A stretch of DNA of 64,000 nt from Siphonodentalium dalli (taxonomy: Eukaryota > Mollusca > Scaphopoda > Gadilida > Siphonodentaliidae). The position numbers and the translations under genes are program-made. Positions within the stretch are counted from its first letter, which is position 1; each line of letters begins with the position of its first letter. Below the pieces are notes generated by a model. It searched no databases. It was not told the DNA's origin and saw only the letters and a program-made list of their open reading frames with translations. The stretch spans positions 196,316,052 to 196,380,051 of the forward strand of contig CP136067.1 in the NCBI GenBank assembly GCA_032622095.1. Direction: 5' to 3'. Shown here piece by piece: positions 53,687 to 64,000 of the stretch.

Positions 53687-54077
53687 CAGGGACCAGCCTA
53701 GAGGGCGACGTGGGCGAAATAGTCGCCCTGTGTGGCCGCAAGTCTCCCTGAAATGACGTCAGGGAGAAGTGGATGTCTCCCTAAAAAAAAAAAAAAAAAA
53801 AAAAAAAATGTTTTTTAGTTAAATTTTTAATCTCCCTGAAGAATTGGTGACTGGATGATCTACTGCTCAGCTTAACACTTCCAGTTTATCCTCATCCATG
53901 TAGAAAATCTATTGTGGACAATAATAACAGCTAAAACAATCAGTTCTAATGAATAGTTACTAGCGACAAATAGTCGCACTAACGCTCCACTTCTCCCTGG
54001 TAAGCCCTCACTTCTCCTTATTTTTCCAAGAGGGAGAAGTCACTTCTCCCTATATTTTGACCCTAGGCTGGTCCCTG
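53687..54077. mobile_element. hAT-like non-autonomous element, 391 bp
   Basis: Tips CAGGGACCAGCCTAGAG and CCTAGGCTGGTCCCTG have the canonical hAT CAGGG start. Exact 8-bp duplication GACCAAGG at 53679-53686 and 54078-54085. Interior has several TCTCCCT/AGGGAGA blocks and a 25-bp A-run. Confidence 0.94.
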
Positions 54078-54120
54078 GACCAAGGATTGAACAATTGATT
54101 TTGTTGCTGATAGAGTCAAG

Positions 54121-54235
54121 TAGTGTAATGCCCTAAATAATCAACTCCTTAACCACAGCATAATTATGGGTAATTTTTCAGGATTTATTCGGAAATATGG
54201 CTTATTGCCATTCATCAGAAAGCTCTCACTAGAAT
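54121..54235. mobile_element. PalTA left half, broken at the apex
   Basis: TAGTGTAATGCCCTAAATAA to CATCAGAAAGCTCTCAC, then unrelated sequence. Same kind of break as 49267. Confidence 0.8.
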
Positions 54236-54791
54236 TGAGCTCGTTCTCAGTCTGAACATCATGAAGTTCTATGTTTCTTGCCAATAATCAAAAAACCATC
54301 AAAGTCTGTTTGTTATCAACTCAAGAGTTGTATTAATTCTGTCATGTTTAAACTATTTGATTCTTTCTACTTTGAAACGGAAATGATAATCTTAGGAGGA
54401 GATTGATGGCCATCAAGTTCCGATTGAGTAGGAAGCCTTATTTTCATAGTGGGTAGGTGTCTGTTTTTTATAAGAGGCATCAATGGAGTGAATGTTATGC
54501 TGCTATGAGATCAATGTTTACACACCCGGTTCTTATAAAGTGGGGGATGTCAGAATAATCTCGGTGATTTAAACATTATGTGCATTATTGAAGCATTGAT
54601 ATACTTTTGTATTGAAAATGGGGGGGGGGGGCAGATGTTGTTAGAATGTTGGTAATATTAGTTTGGGTTATCATTAGATTTGTATCTCTTTATTATTATT
54701 ATTAACGTGATGATTATTAACCCTTTGTCTCCTCGATGGATGTTCCAATCAGTTCTTGAATATTGTTGTCTATTCATTTATTGGATACTGT
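54236..54791. other. No recognised feature
   Basis: A run of ten G at 54620 and ATT microsatellite at 54690; nothing else. Confidence 0.45.
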
Positions 54792-55329
54792 TTAACCCTT
54801 TACCCAACAAACCGGCCAAAACCGGCCAAATAAAGCTTCAACAGCCTAAAATATCTTCGGTCTGTCTCAATAGAACCATACAAATATGGATATCATTGGA
54901 ACCGGCTCCTTGACCACATTGTGATAGTTACAGTTATACCCTGTGCCAATGCATTCTCTTATATATGCGAGTCGACCATAGGTCGCCTCGCATATATAAG
55001 AGAATGCATTGGCCTAACAATTTTTCATCATTTGTTATTATTTTTTACAATTTTTTACAATTTTAATAATTTTTTTATTATATTCTTTAACAGACTTATT
55101 TTGTAGGTTTAGTGCCAGGGAATCTTACGTTTTTCATGGGCATCAAAATTATTACTATGAATACTTGGTAATAGTTTTGAGTTATAACATGCACCTAAGG
55201 TTTTAACCAGTTTGTTTTTAAATTCGCTATAGCATGCTTAAGCATACCCAAAAAAAATTCAACCCAAAAATTTTTTACAGACCGAAAATTAGGGCCGATG
55301 AGATCGGCCCCTGGCACTGAAAGGGTTAA
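54792..55329. mobile_element. Chimeric TTAA element: TTAA-2 left half, TTAA-3 right half
   Basis: Left end TTAA plus CCCTTTACCCAACA and GGCCAAAACCGGCC (TTAA-2). After the shared hairpin, sequence continues as GGCCTAACAATTTTTCATC, GTGCCAGGGAATCTTACG and GGGCCGATGAGATCGGCCCC, ending CTGAAAGGG plus TTAA (TTAA-3). The switch lies in the common hairpin. Confidence 0.88.
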
Positions 55330-55384
55330 TTAAATGCAGCGACTCTCGGTGACGTTTTCATTAGTTTATCGCCGATTGTTGTGT

Positions 55385-55585
55385 CTAATTGTAAATTACA
55401 TGTAAATATTTACAATTCAATGTAGTTCAGACGATCTTTTCTATGCAGTTGTATGGTCGATTTGCTTGGGAATTTCGGTGATGTTAGTAGAATGCTACAT
55501 TCCTCCATTTGCATAGTGCCTGAGTACTAACTTATCAGTTTCTCACATCGGAACAAGTCCATAATATGTCTTTAACAAAACAAAA
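55385..55585 (+). repeat. Dispersed repeat, third copy
   Basis: Matches 49381-49530 and extends further on both sides (ATTGTAAATTACATGTAAAT; CTCACATCGGAACAAGTCC). Confidence 0.7.
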
Positions 55586-56559
55586 TGCCTGAGATATTTA
55601 CAGAGAAAATCATATACTACTTCACTGTCATGATGGGGAAGGCTTTATCAGACAGGAGATGTCTATATGATATAGGTTCATATACCAAATATTGTCTGTT
55701 CTTTTCTTGAGTGATGTTATATGTCATGCCATTCATGACCCTGCACTATCTATTTTGTTCAGTTTCTGACATATCTTTATATATTTCTATGATTGATCAT
55801 GATCCATCCTACTTTGTGGAATTATTTATTGCTCCTAGCGATATAGTCTTGTTCCATGTTCAGATAGACCAAAAGAAAATAAATTATATTTGGTCAAACC
55901 TCTGGTCAAATGTTTTATTGTTAACCTCTTCACAGGATGTATTCAAGATCCTGAAGTGATTAAAAAGTAGGAAACATGTTAGTATAAAAGCCCCAACTAA
56001 TGAACCCAGTATAAAGAGCGTTTACATTCAACCCGCTTGGAAGTTGGAATCCAATAGCTGTTAGTGCTTGATATATCATGCATAATTATGCATATCTTAT
56101 TTTCACGAAGTTAACTTAATTTTACTGTTATGTATGGGACAACACCAACACTATTGGTGAAATGTATAACTTATCTATAAATGCGTGTACCTTTAATTCA
56201 GGTACGATATACATGGGAAACTCGGTACCTAATATACCGGAGGACATGGATGGGGCTTTCTTGCTTATTTTATTTCACATAATGTGGGTCATACAAAGCT
56301 TAAATTAATTCTTATTATGAAACATAAATCATAACACAAAATTTCTATGTGTTCTTTGGGTTTCTGCTATCTTTTCTGTTCCTATCCTTTAAGACTATAT
56401 CAGAAACTGCCTTTACAGCAGAGTGCTCTACCTATCATTAGCTTATGTCAGCTTCCGGTGGGCAAGACATGGTACCTCCATATGTGGACTCTTCTGCTAA
56501 TGGGCACCCCCCCCTTTACTCACATAATGTGGGTCACACAAAGCATCCCTGGCTGCCCT
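55586..56559. other. No recognised feature
   Basis: About 970 bp without supported gene or repeat; short open frames only. Confidence 0.45.
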
Positions 56560-56885
56560 CTCTGCTTTCCTGCTTCTGGGTTCTGTCTCTTCTTTCCTGC
56601 TTCTTGATTCCATCTCTTCTTTCCTGCTTCTTGATTCCATCTCTTCTTTCCTGCTTCTGGATTCCATCTCTTCTTTCCTGCTTCTGGATTCCATCTCTTC
56701 TTTCCTGCTTCTTGATTCCATCTCTTCTTTCCTGCTTCTTGATTCCGTCTCTTCTTTCCTGCTTCTGGATTCCATCTCTTCTTTCCTGCTTCTGGATTCC
56801 ATCTCTTCTTTCCTGCTTCTGGATTCCATCTCTTCTTTCCTGCTTCTGGATTCCGTCTCTTCTTTCCTGCTTCTTGATTCCCCTG
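56560..56885. repeat. 27-bp minisatellite, about 12 copies
   Basis: Unit CTTCTTTCCTGCTTCTGGAT plus TCCATCT. A GCTTCTTGATT variant alternates irregularly with GCTTCTGGATT. Strong strand asymmetry (pyrimidine-rich on plus). The period keeps frames open on both strands. Confidence 0.93.
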
Positions 56886-57119
56886 GGTGTGCCACAAAAA
56901 TCTGACACATTTCGACCTTTTCCTCTAAGCTATGTGTGGCTTTGACATAAAGAAGAAAATACTCGATTATAACTTTGTTGCAATGGATGAAAAGGTTTAT
57001 CTTATTTACTGTATTACCAGACAGCACCTGTTAAAACACAACTGGATGCAGTGTACTCTATACAACTCAAGTGTCTGCTGTACATCAGCAAATAGTAATT
57101 ATGAAATATCAACTTGGTA

Positions 57120-57600
57120 TAATCCTTGAATGATGGTTATCACAAAGAATGTTTGTTGTTGTTTGTTGTAGTATATGTTAGCTTTTTTCTGTTTTTTTTT
57201 ATTTGTTGAGGCAAGGTAGCCCTGTAATGATGCCTCAGTGGAAACATCTACAGTAATGCCCTAAGTAATCGACTCCTTAACCACAGCAGAATTAGGTCCC
57301 CGAGAGCTTTCCAATGAATGGCAACAAGCCATATTTCCGACTAAATCCTGAAAAGTTACCCATAATTCTGCTGTGGTTAAAGAGTCGATTATTTAGGGCA
57401 TTACTTTATGTTAGCTTTTTTCTGTTTTTTTCTTGGTGAGGCAAGGTAGCCTCTGTATAATCCTTGAATGATGGTTTATATGATGTCACAAAGCATGTTT
57501 GTTGTGGTATATGTTAGCTTTTTTCTGCTTTTTTTTTCTTGGTGAGGCAAGGTACGTAGCCCTGTAATGATGCTTCAGTGGAAACATCTATTTCCTGAGA
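57120..57600 (+). repeat. Three diverged tandem copies of about 110 bp
   Basis: TATGTTAGCTTTTTTCTG, GTGAGGCAAGGTAGCC and ATGATGCYTCAGTGGAAAC recur at 57170, 57408 and 57508. Confidence 0.8.
57249..57408. mobile_element. PalTA with left arm deleted to the apex
   Basis: CAGTAATGCCC to CAGAATTA joins GGTCCCCGAGAGCTTTCC; right tip TTACTT then TA. Confidence 0.83.
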
Positions 57601-57619
57601 GTGAAGTCTTAGCCCTTCC

Positions 57620-58242
57620 AATACACTAGATCATGTCATGAATCTCTACTCTTAGCTACGCACGTAGAGATCATATTCCACCAAAGCCTTGGAACTTTTT
57701 GAAGTTTTGACAGGGAACCTTATAAAGTCGAAAAAATACTGCAGGGAACATATTTCTTTGTTATGATCTATTCCTTAATAATGTACTTCCCTGTAGGTGA
57801 AGGTCCCAATTGGAAATTTCTTGATTTAAGTGACTTTGTGAGCGATTTTGCTTTGCGTCATATACAATTATGGAATTTCTCCTGGGTAATTAATTCAATG
57901 TTTATTGCGATTTCGGCTCATAAAAGTCAGAGAAAAACATTCAATTTAAAGTTGGGACTTTCACCTACAGTGAAGTATATTATTAAGGGACAGATAATAA
58001 CAAAGAAATATATTCTCCGCCTTATTTTTTCGACTTTATAATGTTCCCTGTCAAAACTTCAAAAAGTTCCCAGGTTTTGTACTGGTGGAATATGATCTCT
58101 ACGGGCGTTAGCCATATAGTAGAGATTCATGTCATGGTGGAATATGATCTCTACGGGCGTAAGCCAGAGTAGAGATTCATGTCATGGTGGAATATGATCT
58201 CTACGGGCGTTAGCCATATAGTAGAGATTCATGTCATGATCT
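57620..58242. mobile_element. 490-bp palindromic element, copy 2, with triplicated terminus
   Basis: Left end AATACACTAGATCATG and ATGAATCTCTACTC. The right terminal segment (GTGGAATATGATCTCTACGG to AGAGATTCATGTCATG) is present three times in tandem at 58084-58242. Confidence 0.78.
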
Positions 58243-58491
58243 ACCATGACTGGAGCTTTCTGGAATTTTGTCAAAAACCTTGTGCCAATGCATTCTCTTA
58301 TATATGTGAGTCTCCCATAGGCAGCCTTGCATATATAAGAGAATACATATTGGCCTAACAATATTTACCTTGACCTTGTAAGCCAGTGCATCCCTTATAT
58401 ATGCAAGGCTCCCTATGGGAGACTCGCATATATAAGAGTATGCACTGGCACAGGAGCTTTAATGCTGCACCAGCCCTCTTGAAAGGATTAA
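58243..58491 (-). mobile_element. TTAA-1 element, abutting the palindromic element
   Basis: Left tip shortened (CCATGACTGGAGCTT), right CTTGAAAGGA plus TTAA. First hairpin closes with CCAATG, second with CCAGTG, as expected for the inverse orientation. Confidence 0.8.
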
Positions 58492-58847
58492 ACTAATTCA
58501 TGGATAATTTACATTGGGTAAAGTGTGTTCTGAAGATTATGCCCCCTTGCCCTTAATGCAGTGGTTCTGTATGAGATATTGTAGACCAGTAAAAGCATTA
58601 ACACAGAGACCCCTAAATATAAGCAGACAACAAGTGCACATGTTGCATGGCTAATGCATTACTTCCATGATATTTTGTCTGCTTAGGATTCTATTATGAC
58701 TTTTGATTAGAAATATAATATACCATTTCTACTTATATTGTCTCATCACTTCTTAAGTTTGTTTAGATTGATGCTCAGATAGGAGGCAATCACACCTGCA
58801 CTTTCTGTATGCATTATTAATTGCCAAGCATTGCCATATGTTATTTA
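58492..58847. other. No recognised feature
   Basis: Nothing supported. Confidence 0.4.
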
Positions 58848-59235
58848 TTAAAGATACGCAATCCAATCAGAGGGTCCCCATATCATCAAGATACAACAAC
58901 AACAACATTTCTTCAAAATACGCTTTAGTTATCAGAATCTATCAATTGCAACAAAATAATGCTAACCACTGTCAACTATGGTACTAAATTTCCCAAAACG
59001 TGTTATTTATCAACAATTTGTGCAAAGAAATATTGCCATATTATCACCACGTTTGACCACGTGTTTCTGGGCCACATATTATTACACATCTCGAGAAATA
59101 ACAAACTTCAAAAATCTATATCTGATCATTCTGAGCTTTGATGGGTGGGTTCCTCGACTCGAATCAAATATTTTTTACCCCCGAAGCCAAAGAAATAGTA
59201 ATTTAGGAGCGTCTCATCGGATTGAGTTCCTTTAA
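58848..59235 (+). mobile_element. TTAA-5 element, complete and uninterrupted
   Basis: TTAA on both sides, tips AGATACGCAATCCAATCAG and CATCGGATTGAGTTCCT. CCACTGTCAACTATGGTAC at about 58964 is the empty site for the hAT-like MITE at 8055. Confidence 0.85.
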
Positions 59236-59271
59236 CATTCAGTTCATGCTTCAGTGATACATTTATTCTCA

Positions 59272-59505
59272 TTTTTATATGCCTGTTTTGAAAAAAAACG
59301 ACTTATTGGTCTGTCCATCCATCCGTCCACCCACCCGCCTGTCTGTCCGTCTGTCCATTCGCTAATTATGTTTCCGGATGATAACTTTAGTAATTCTGAA
59401 CTGAAATTTGGTATGTGGGTTTACTACCACAAAATACAGGTCAAGTTCAAATTTGGTTTTCGCCCGCCAATTTTCACCAGAGTTACGGCCCTTTTTGTCT
59501 GGCTG
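59272..59505 (+). mobile_element. Pearl-like element, 3' end missing
   Basis: TTTTTATATGCCTGTTTTGA, a CCATCCATCCGTCCACCCAC tract, one core unit (GGATGATAACTTTAGTAATT, ACAGGTCAAGTTCAAATTTG, CCAGAGTTACGGCCC). Confidence 0.72.
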
Positions 59506-59994
59506 GTGCATTTGTGTTTGGCTGAAAGTGTTAGTAAGAAAATATGAGGAATGGAAAATTTCTGATTCTCAATGGTAAAGGCGTGCAGGTCGAAGCTTAA
59601 AGTTGGATACCTCCCAGCCTGAAGACCCTCAGCCACGTTCCTGAACATGAGCCAACAGATAACATTATGGAGAGAGAAAAATGAGAATAAAAGTAACAAT
59701 GAAACATAAACTTGACATTGATAAATAACATACTGTGATGCTTGGCAATTAATAATCCAGACGGGAAATGCAGGTTCTATTTCCTCTCATCTACCCATCA
59801 CCAGAGATATTAGATATACTATCGGGTCTATCACTCTAAACAAACTTGCAAAGAGGTGAGACAATCAAATTATAAGCAGAAATGTCACAATACCATCATT
59901 AACAGACAAAATACCATTGCACTATTAGATGCACCAGCCATATGTCTCAGAGTAAAGTAATCACGAATATGGACACACCCATTTGGCACCTCCA
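59506..59994. other. No recognised feature
   Basis: Nothing supported. Confidence 0.4.
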
Positions 59995-60215
59995 TTATGC
60001 ATTGTGTCGATATAGAGATAGAGAAACCAAATTAAAAAACATTTTTTAAAGAAGTTTCTGAAGAAACTAAAAACTTGCTAAATTGATAATAAAGATATTT
60101 TCCAGAGAAGATGATGCCTAAGGAGAATGAGGTCCGCTATGCGGGGTAGCGTTAATAAATTCACCCTCTGGGGACCTCATTCTGTAAATGTCCGACACCA
60201 TATGTTGAGTTCCAG
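59995..60215 (-). mobile_element. hAT-1 long-form fragment, inverted
   Basis: GATATAGAGATAGAGAAACC is the inverse of the middle segment, followed by GATGATGCCTAAGGAGAATG and a terminal hairpin with one arm shortened. Confidence 0.6.
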
Positions 60216-60275
60216 GTGGATAATCTGCTGTTGATGGTGATTCATTCGTTTAGAATTTTGACATCAGGTCTGAAC

Positions 60276-60451
60276 CACAGTAATGCCCTAATTAATCGAC
60301 CCCTTAACCACAGCAGAATTATGGGTAACTTTTCAGGATTTAGTCGCAGCTTTCCGATGAATGGCAACAAGCCATATTTCCGACTAAATCCTGAAAAGTT
60401 ACCCATAATTCTGCTGTGGTTAAGGGGTCGATTACTTAGAGCATTACTGTA
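60276..60451. mobile_element. PalTA with left arm shortened to the apex
   Basis: Flanks CA and TA. The left arm stops at GGATTTAGTCG then CAGCTTTCCGATG. Confidence 0.82.
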
Positions 60452-60628
60452 ACTCCTCCTGATGAGTTTTCGTGATAATTTTTGCACTTCAATGTTTCCA
60501 TTGCAATTGTTTGCCACACACATTTGAAGGACCTTTGCCAAAGTACCTTTTGTTGCTAACTTATGGTTTTCAAATGAAAGAGCAATTATTTTCAAGTGTC
60601 TCTTTAAAAGAAGCACTTTTGTCCTAAT

Positions 60629-61316
60629 GTTTTATTATACCCCCACTTTCGAAAAAAATGGGGGGTATACTGGATTGACTGTGTCCGTCCGTCCGTCATA
60701 ATTTCTCCCTCCGTTTGCTAATTGCGGTTCGGTCCGACTTTTTTTTTTAAAGTTACGCCTCAATTACGACTTATTTTGACTTAGAAAAAACTGTCTGACT
60801 TAATAACTTTAACAACTATGAACCGATTTCAATAATTTTTTGTATGCAATCTCCTTAGGACTGCCTCTCCGCATAATGCAAATTGCGGTTCGGTCCGACT
60901 TTTTAAAAAAAGTTACACATCATTTGCGACTTATTTTGACTTAGAAAATTCTGTCCGACTTAATAACTTTAACAAATATGAACCGATTTCAATAAATTTT
61001 GGTATACATGTTTCTCACAATACCCTCTCTACATGATGCGGCTAGGGATTGGCTCAGACTGTTTTTCGTAATATTACACTTCATTTTCGACTTATTTTGA
61101 CTTAGATTCTGTCAGACTTAATAATTTAACTTCAACAAATATGAACCAATTTGAATAATTTTTTCTGTACAAGCTTCTAGTGACACGTACCATATCGATA
61201 TTATTAGTCCGAATTTTTCTTTAAAGTTAAAAATCTGTTTTGTTGGTTTTACGGATAATGCGTGTTGAATTTGCCACGGTGGGGGTATGCTAGCACTCGA
61301 GTGCACACCTCTTGTT
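60629..61316 (+). mobile_element. Pearl-like element, complete, distinct termini
   Basis: 5' end TTTTATTATACCCCCAC then a hairpin TTTCGAAAAAAATGGGG, a CCGTCCGTCCGTC tract, about three core units with ACTTAATAACTTTAACAA and GACTTATTTTGACTTAGA. Near the end come GTGGGGGTATG, the palindrome GCACTCGAGTGC and ACACCTCTTG. Confidence 0.78.
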
Positions 61317-61359
61317 TCATTTTGAGTTCTGTGAAGAGACATTATATTCACATAAACAA

Positions 61360-61455
61360 TCATTGAAATAGTGTGTCTGTCATTTGCAGAATGAGGTCCC
61401 GCGAGGGTGAATTTAGTGATGCTACTCCAAACAGTGGGCTAGCATCACCCTCTGG
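61360..61455. mobile_element. hAT-1 fragment
   Basis: TTGAAATAGTGTGTCTGTC, GAATGAGGTCC, GATGCTACTCC, and the inverse arm cut at CATCACCCTCTGGGAAG. Confidence 0.68.
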
Positions 61456-61494
61456 GAAGTATTTATAGTCTCAAATTAACATTGTTTTTATTTA

Positions 61495-61745
61495 CTTTTT
61501 CCCTTTTGTTCAGTTTCTATATCCCCTAATTTGCAGAAGATAAAATGCATTATCGAGGTGACTAATGGGTGAACAACACCACTGTTCAATTTGATCCCAG
61601 GTCTCCCAAAGCAGTTGAGGCCTAAGCAGATGAGGTCCCCAGAGGGTGAATTTGGTGATGCTAACCCACCATGCGGCATAGCATCATTAAATTCACCCTC
61701 TGTGGACCTCATTCTGCAAATGACAGACACTCTTTCATCATGAAG
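61495..61745. mobile_element. hAT-1 long-form fragment
   Basis: CAGTTTCTATATCCCCTAAT, GTGACTAATGGGTGAACAAC, then the terminal hairpin (GATGAGGTCCCCAGAGG .. CCTCATTCTGCAAATGACAG). Confidence 0.7.
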
Positions 61746-62660
61746 TTTCATGGCTTGCACATAAAGATATTGTGGGCAGAAAATTGCTTTTTACCTGAAA
61801 TATCTTCAACACCCTAACTAGATGCTGTCTATCCTTTGTTCCCCCTAAAGATATCCACATATTGTGAGATCATTGCCCATCTAAATGAGATAATAATTAC
61901 TTATGTAATAGTCTGAACTTTTCCTGGCTCCTGGGAAGGTTTGTCTGGGAGCATTGCACTGTGTAGGATTGATTTGACAGGTTGCGTCAGCTGTACAGTT
62001 AGTGGCAGACAGGTTTATTAGTGTGGATGTCTTCTCAACAGGTGTCAGCTTAGTGCAGAGGGTAGATTTCTATATAATCAATATACACTCTTTGATCAAG
62101 GATGTGATGTCTTTTATGCTTGAAATTTCTTAAGTTTTTATGCTTCTCTCTTGAATGTCATGTTTACCTTTGTATGGTCTGTTATATGCTGAAGGATTAT
62201 TTGCCAAAATGTAAAATAACAGACGGAAGAAATAATGTTACATCACATCATCTTCCTGCCTGCATTGAAATATATTCAAATATATTTTTAAATATTTACA
62301 TAGCCGGTCTGTGTTACACTAAATCCTGTTTGGTGATTGGTCAACTGCCAATTGGGTAAGACACCTTGTTTACATTCCAATAATGCACAGAGTGTAACAC
62401 GAACAGGCAGTTACAAACTGTTGACCTAATCTGAACTAATCACTAAACGCGGTCAACAGAATAACTGGGCTTTCTTTTAAAAGTTCAGCCAAATTGCATC
62501 TGAAGCGAGTTATTTATATCGATCACGTTATCATAGATAAGAGTTTTGAAACCTTATATTGGGCTGACTTAATGTGATGCATGGGCTAGTCTCAAATTTT
62601 CAGCAGATTTTGTGAAAATAAATAAGAATACACTCAGCTTTTTTATGGGAATAAATAAAA
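61746..62660. other. No recognised feature
   Basis: About 900 bp; no repeat or gene supported. Confidence 0.45.
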
Positions 62661-63275
62661 TGCTTTATAAACAGTACGACATCAATTGATTGGCAATGCT
62701 TTATAAACAGTAGGACATCAATTGATTGGCAATGCTTTATAAACAGTACGACATCAATTGATTGGCAATGCTTTATAAACAGTAGGACATCAATTGATTG
62801 GCAATGCTTTATAAACAGTACGACATCAATTTATTGGCAATGCTTTATAAACAGTAGGACATCAATTGATTGGCAATGCTTTATAAACAGTAGGACATCA
62901 ATTGATTGGCAATGCTTTATAAACAGTAGGACATCAATTGATTGGCAATGCTTTATAAACAGTAGGACATCAATTGATTGGCAATGCTTTATAAACAGTA
63001 GGACATCAATTGATTGGCAATGCTTTATAAACAGTACGACATCAATTTATTGGCAATGCTTTATAAACAGTAGGACATCAATTGATTGGCAATGCTTTAT
63101 AAACAGTAGGACATCAATTGATTGGCAATGCTTTATAAACAGTAGGACATCAATTGATTGGCAATGCTTTATAAACAGTAGGACATCAATTGATTGGCAA
63201 TGCTTTATAAACAGTAGGACATCAATTGATTGGCAATGCTTTATAAACAGTAGGACATCAATTGATTGGCAATGC
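62661..63275. repeat. 36-bp minisatellite, 17 copies
   Basis: Unit TGCTTTATAAACAGTAGGAC plus ATCAATTGATTGGCAA. Variants AGTACGAC and CAATTTATTG. Each unit contains the palindrome ATCAATTGAT. The first units alternate GTACG/GTAGG; later ones are uniform. Confidence 0.94.
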
Positions 63276-63362
63276 AATTGATACTTCTGCTTTTCTCCAG
63301 GCAGTCTGGCTCGGACCGGGTATATCTTTTTGTCATATAAACACCTCATGCACTCAGCTTGG

Positions 63363-63765
63363 TTAACCCTTTACCCAACAAACCGGCCAAAACCGGCCAA
63401 ATAAAGCTTCAACAGCCTAAAATATCTTCGGTCTGTCTCAATAGAACCATACAATTATGGATATCATTGGAACCGGCTCCTTGACCACATTGTGATAGTT
63501 ACAGTTATGCCCTGTGCCAATGCATTCTCTTATATATGCGAGTCGACCATAGGTCGCCTCGCATATATAAGAGAATGCATTGGACTAAAAAAAAATCTTT
63601 TTTTAACACTTTTTACCATTTTTTTTCTTAGATTCTTTAACAATTTTATAATTTTTAATGTGTTAAGCCAATGCATTCTCTTATATATGCGAGGCGACCT
63701 ATGGTCGACTCGCATATATAAGAGAATGCATTGGCACAGGGCCCTTCTGTTGGGTAAAGGGTTAA
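63363..63765. mobile_element. TTAA-2 element, full length
   Basis: Perfect TTAA on both sides, tips CCCTTTACCCAACA and TGTTGGGTAAAGGG. Both hairpins intact. The best reference copy for the family in this window. Sequence after it (63766-64000) shows nothing further. Confidence 0.92.
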
Positions 63766-64000
63766 CCAGACTGGCTCGGTTAGCCAGGCTAGCCCTGTCT
63801 TATATAAACAGGTCCCTAAACAAATTATCGTTTCTTATCTGTATAGATTTAGGGATCTAATTTATCAGTTCATGCACATGCTTCCACTTTGATTGTAATT
63901 TAGAGTATTACGAAAACATAAAAATATGCAATTGCAAAGTGCTAGCTGTTATACGAAAATACTTATCATGATAGTCTGGCAACGAGGTTGATTTTATAAG

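Noticed and set aside
53784-53812. 25-bp A-run as a retroposed poly(A) tail
   Set aside because: It lies in the interior of an hAT-like element with exact 8-bp duplications, so it is not a retroposon end.
56445-57027. Frames on both strands over the 27-bp array (SLLSCFWIP and ESRSRKEEM types)
   Set aside because: Simple low-complexity tandem DNA open in several frames; no independent coding evidence.
62661-63275. CRISPR-like appearance: regular 36-bp repeats with internal palindrome
   Set aside because: No unique spacers between repeats; contiguous tandem units in animal-type DNA.

Overview
The window looks like intergenic DNA from an AT-rich animal genome, most likely a bivalve mollusc. 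The main pointer is several pearl-like elements: asymmetric terminal inverted repeats, a CCGT-type microsatellite near the 5' end, tandem core units of about 160 bp, and a 3' end in CTCTTG. That architecture is known from bivalves. No host protein-coding gene could be supported on either strand. The only substantial coding sequence is the second half of a LINE open reading frame at 24.7-26.6 kb. The only structural RNA remnant is a partial 5S rRNA-like sequence near 1 kb.

The sequence is mostly non-autonomous transposons and tandem repeats, often nested, so insertion order can be read. Family labels used here are mine. PalTA is a near-perfect palindrome of about 211 bp, tip CAGTAATGCCCTAA, inserted at TA, with about 24 copies. 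TTAA-1 (tip CCCTTTCATGACGGGAGCT), TTAA-2 (tip CCCTTTACCCAACA) and TTAA-3 (tip CCCTTTCAGTGCCAGG) are piggyBac-like TTAA elements that share one internal hairpin module. TTAA-4 (tip AGGGGTAC) and TTAA-5 (tip AAGGTACTCAATCCGATCA) also use TTAA. hAT-1 (tip CAAGCCTTGAAATA) and three other hAT-like elements carry 8-bp target duplications. There is one pogo/Tigger-like element, a 1.57-kb foldback element, pearl-like elements, and three or four LINE fragments. The GA-hairpins are palindromes interrupted by same-direction CGAG blocks.

Layout: 0-5 kb, PalTA and TTAA elements, and a 5S-derived tandem array. 5-10.5 kb, a TTAA element whose terminus grew into a 45-bp minisatellite, TTAA-5 with a nested hAT MITE, and a triplicated unit. 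10.5-17.4 kb, an old tandem repeat hit by at least four TTAA insertions, one sub-unit of which expanded into a 42-bp minisatellite. 18-24 kb, GA-hairpins and the long foldback. 24.7-26.9 kb, the LINE. 27-29.3 kb, GA-hairpin repeats with a pearl-like insertion. 29.4-32 kb, a tandem repeat with PalTA and hAT stacked at one site. 32.9-35.7 kb, a second 42-bp minisatellite with 17/18-unit higher-order structure. 36-64 kb, the same families repeat, with 9-, 20-, 27-, 35- and 36-bp tandem arrays.

The most unusual signal is the GA-hairpin group. Seven palindromes belonging to four unrelated sequence types pair everywhere except at CGAG blocks, which run in the same direction in both arms. When folded, each block faces itself as 5'-CGAG-3' against 5'-CGAG-3', the context known to form tandem sheared G.A pairs. 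Two of the sequence types share almost the same block spacing despite having different arms.
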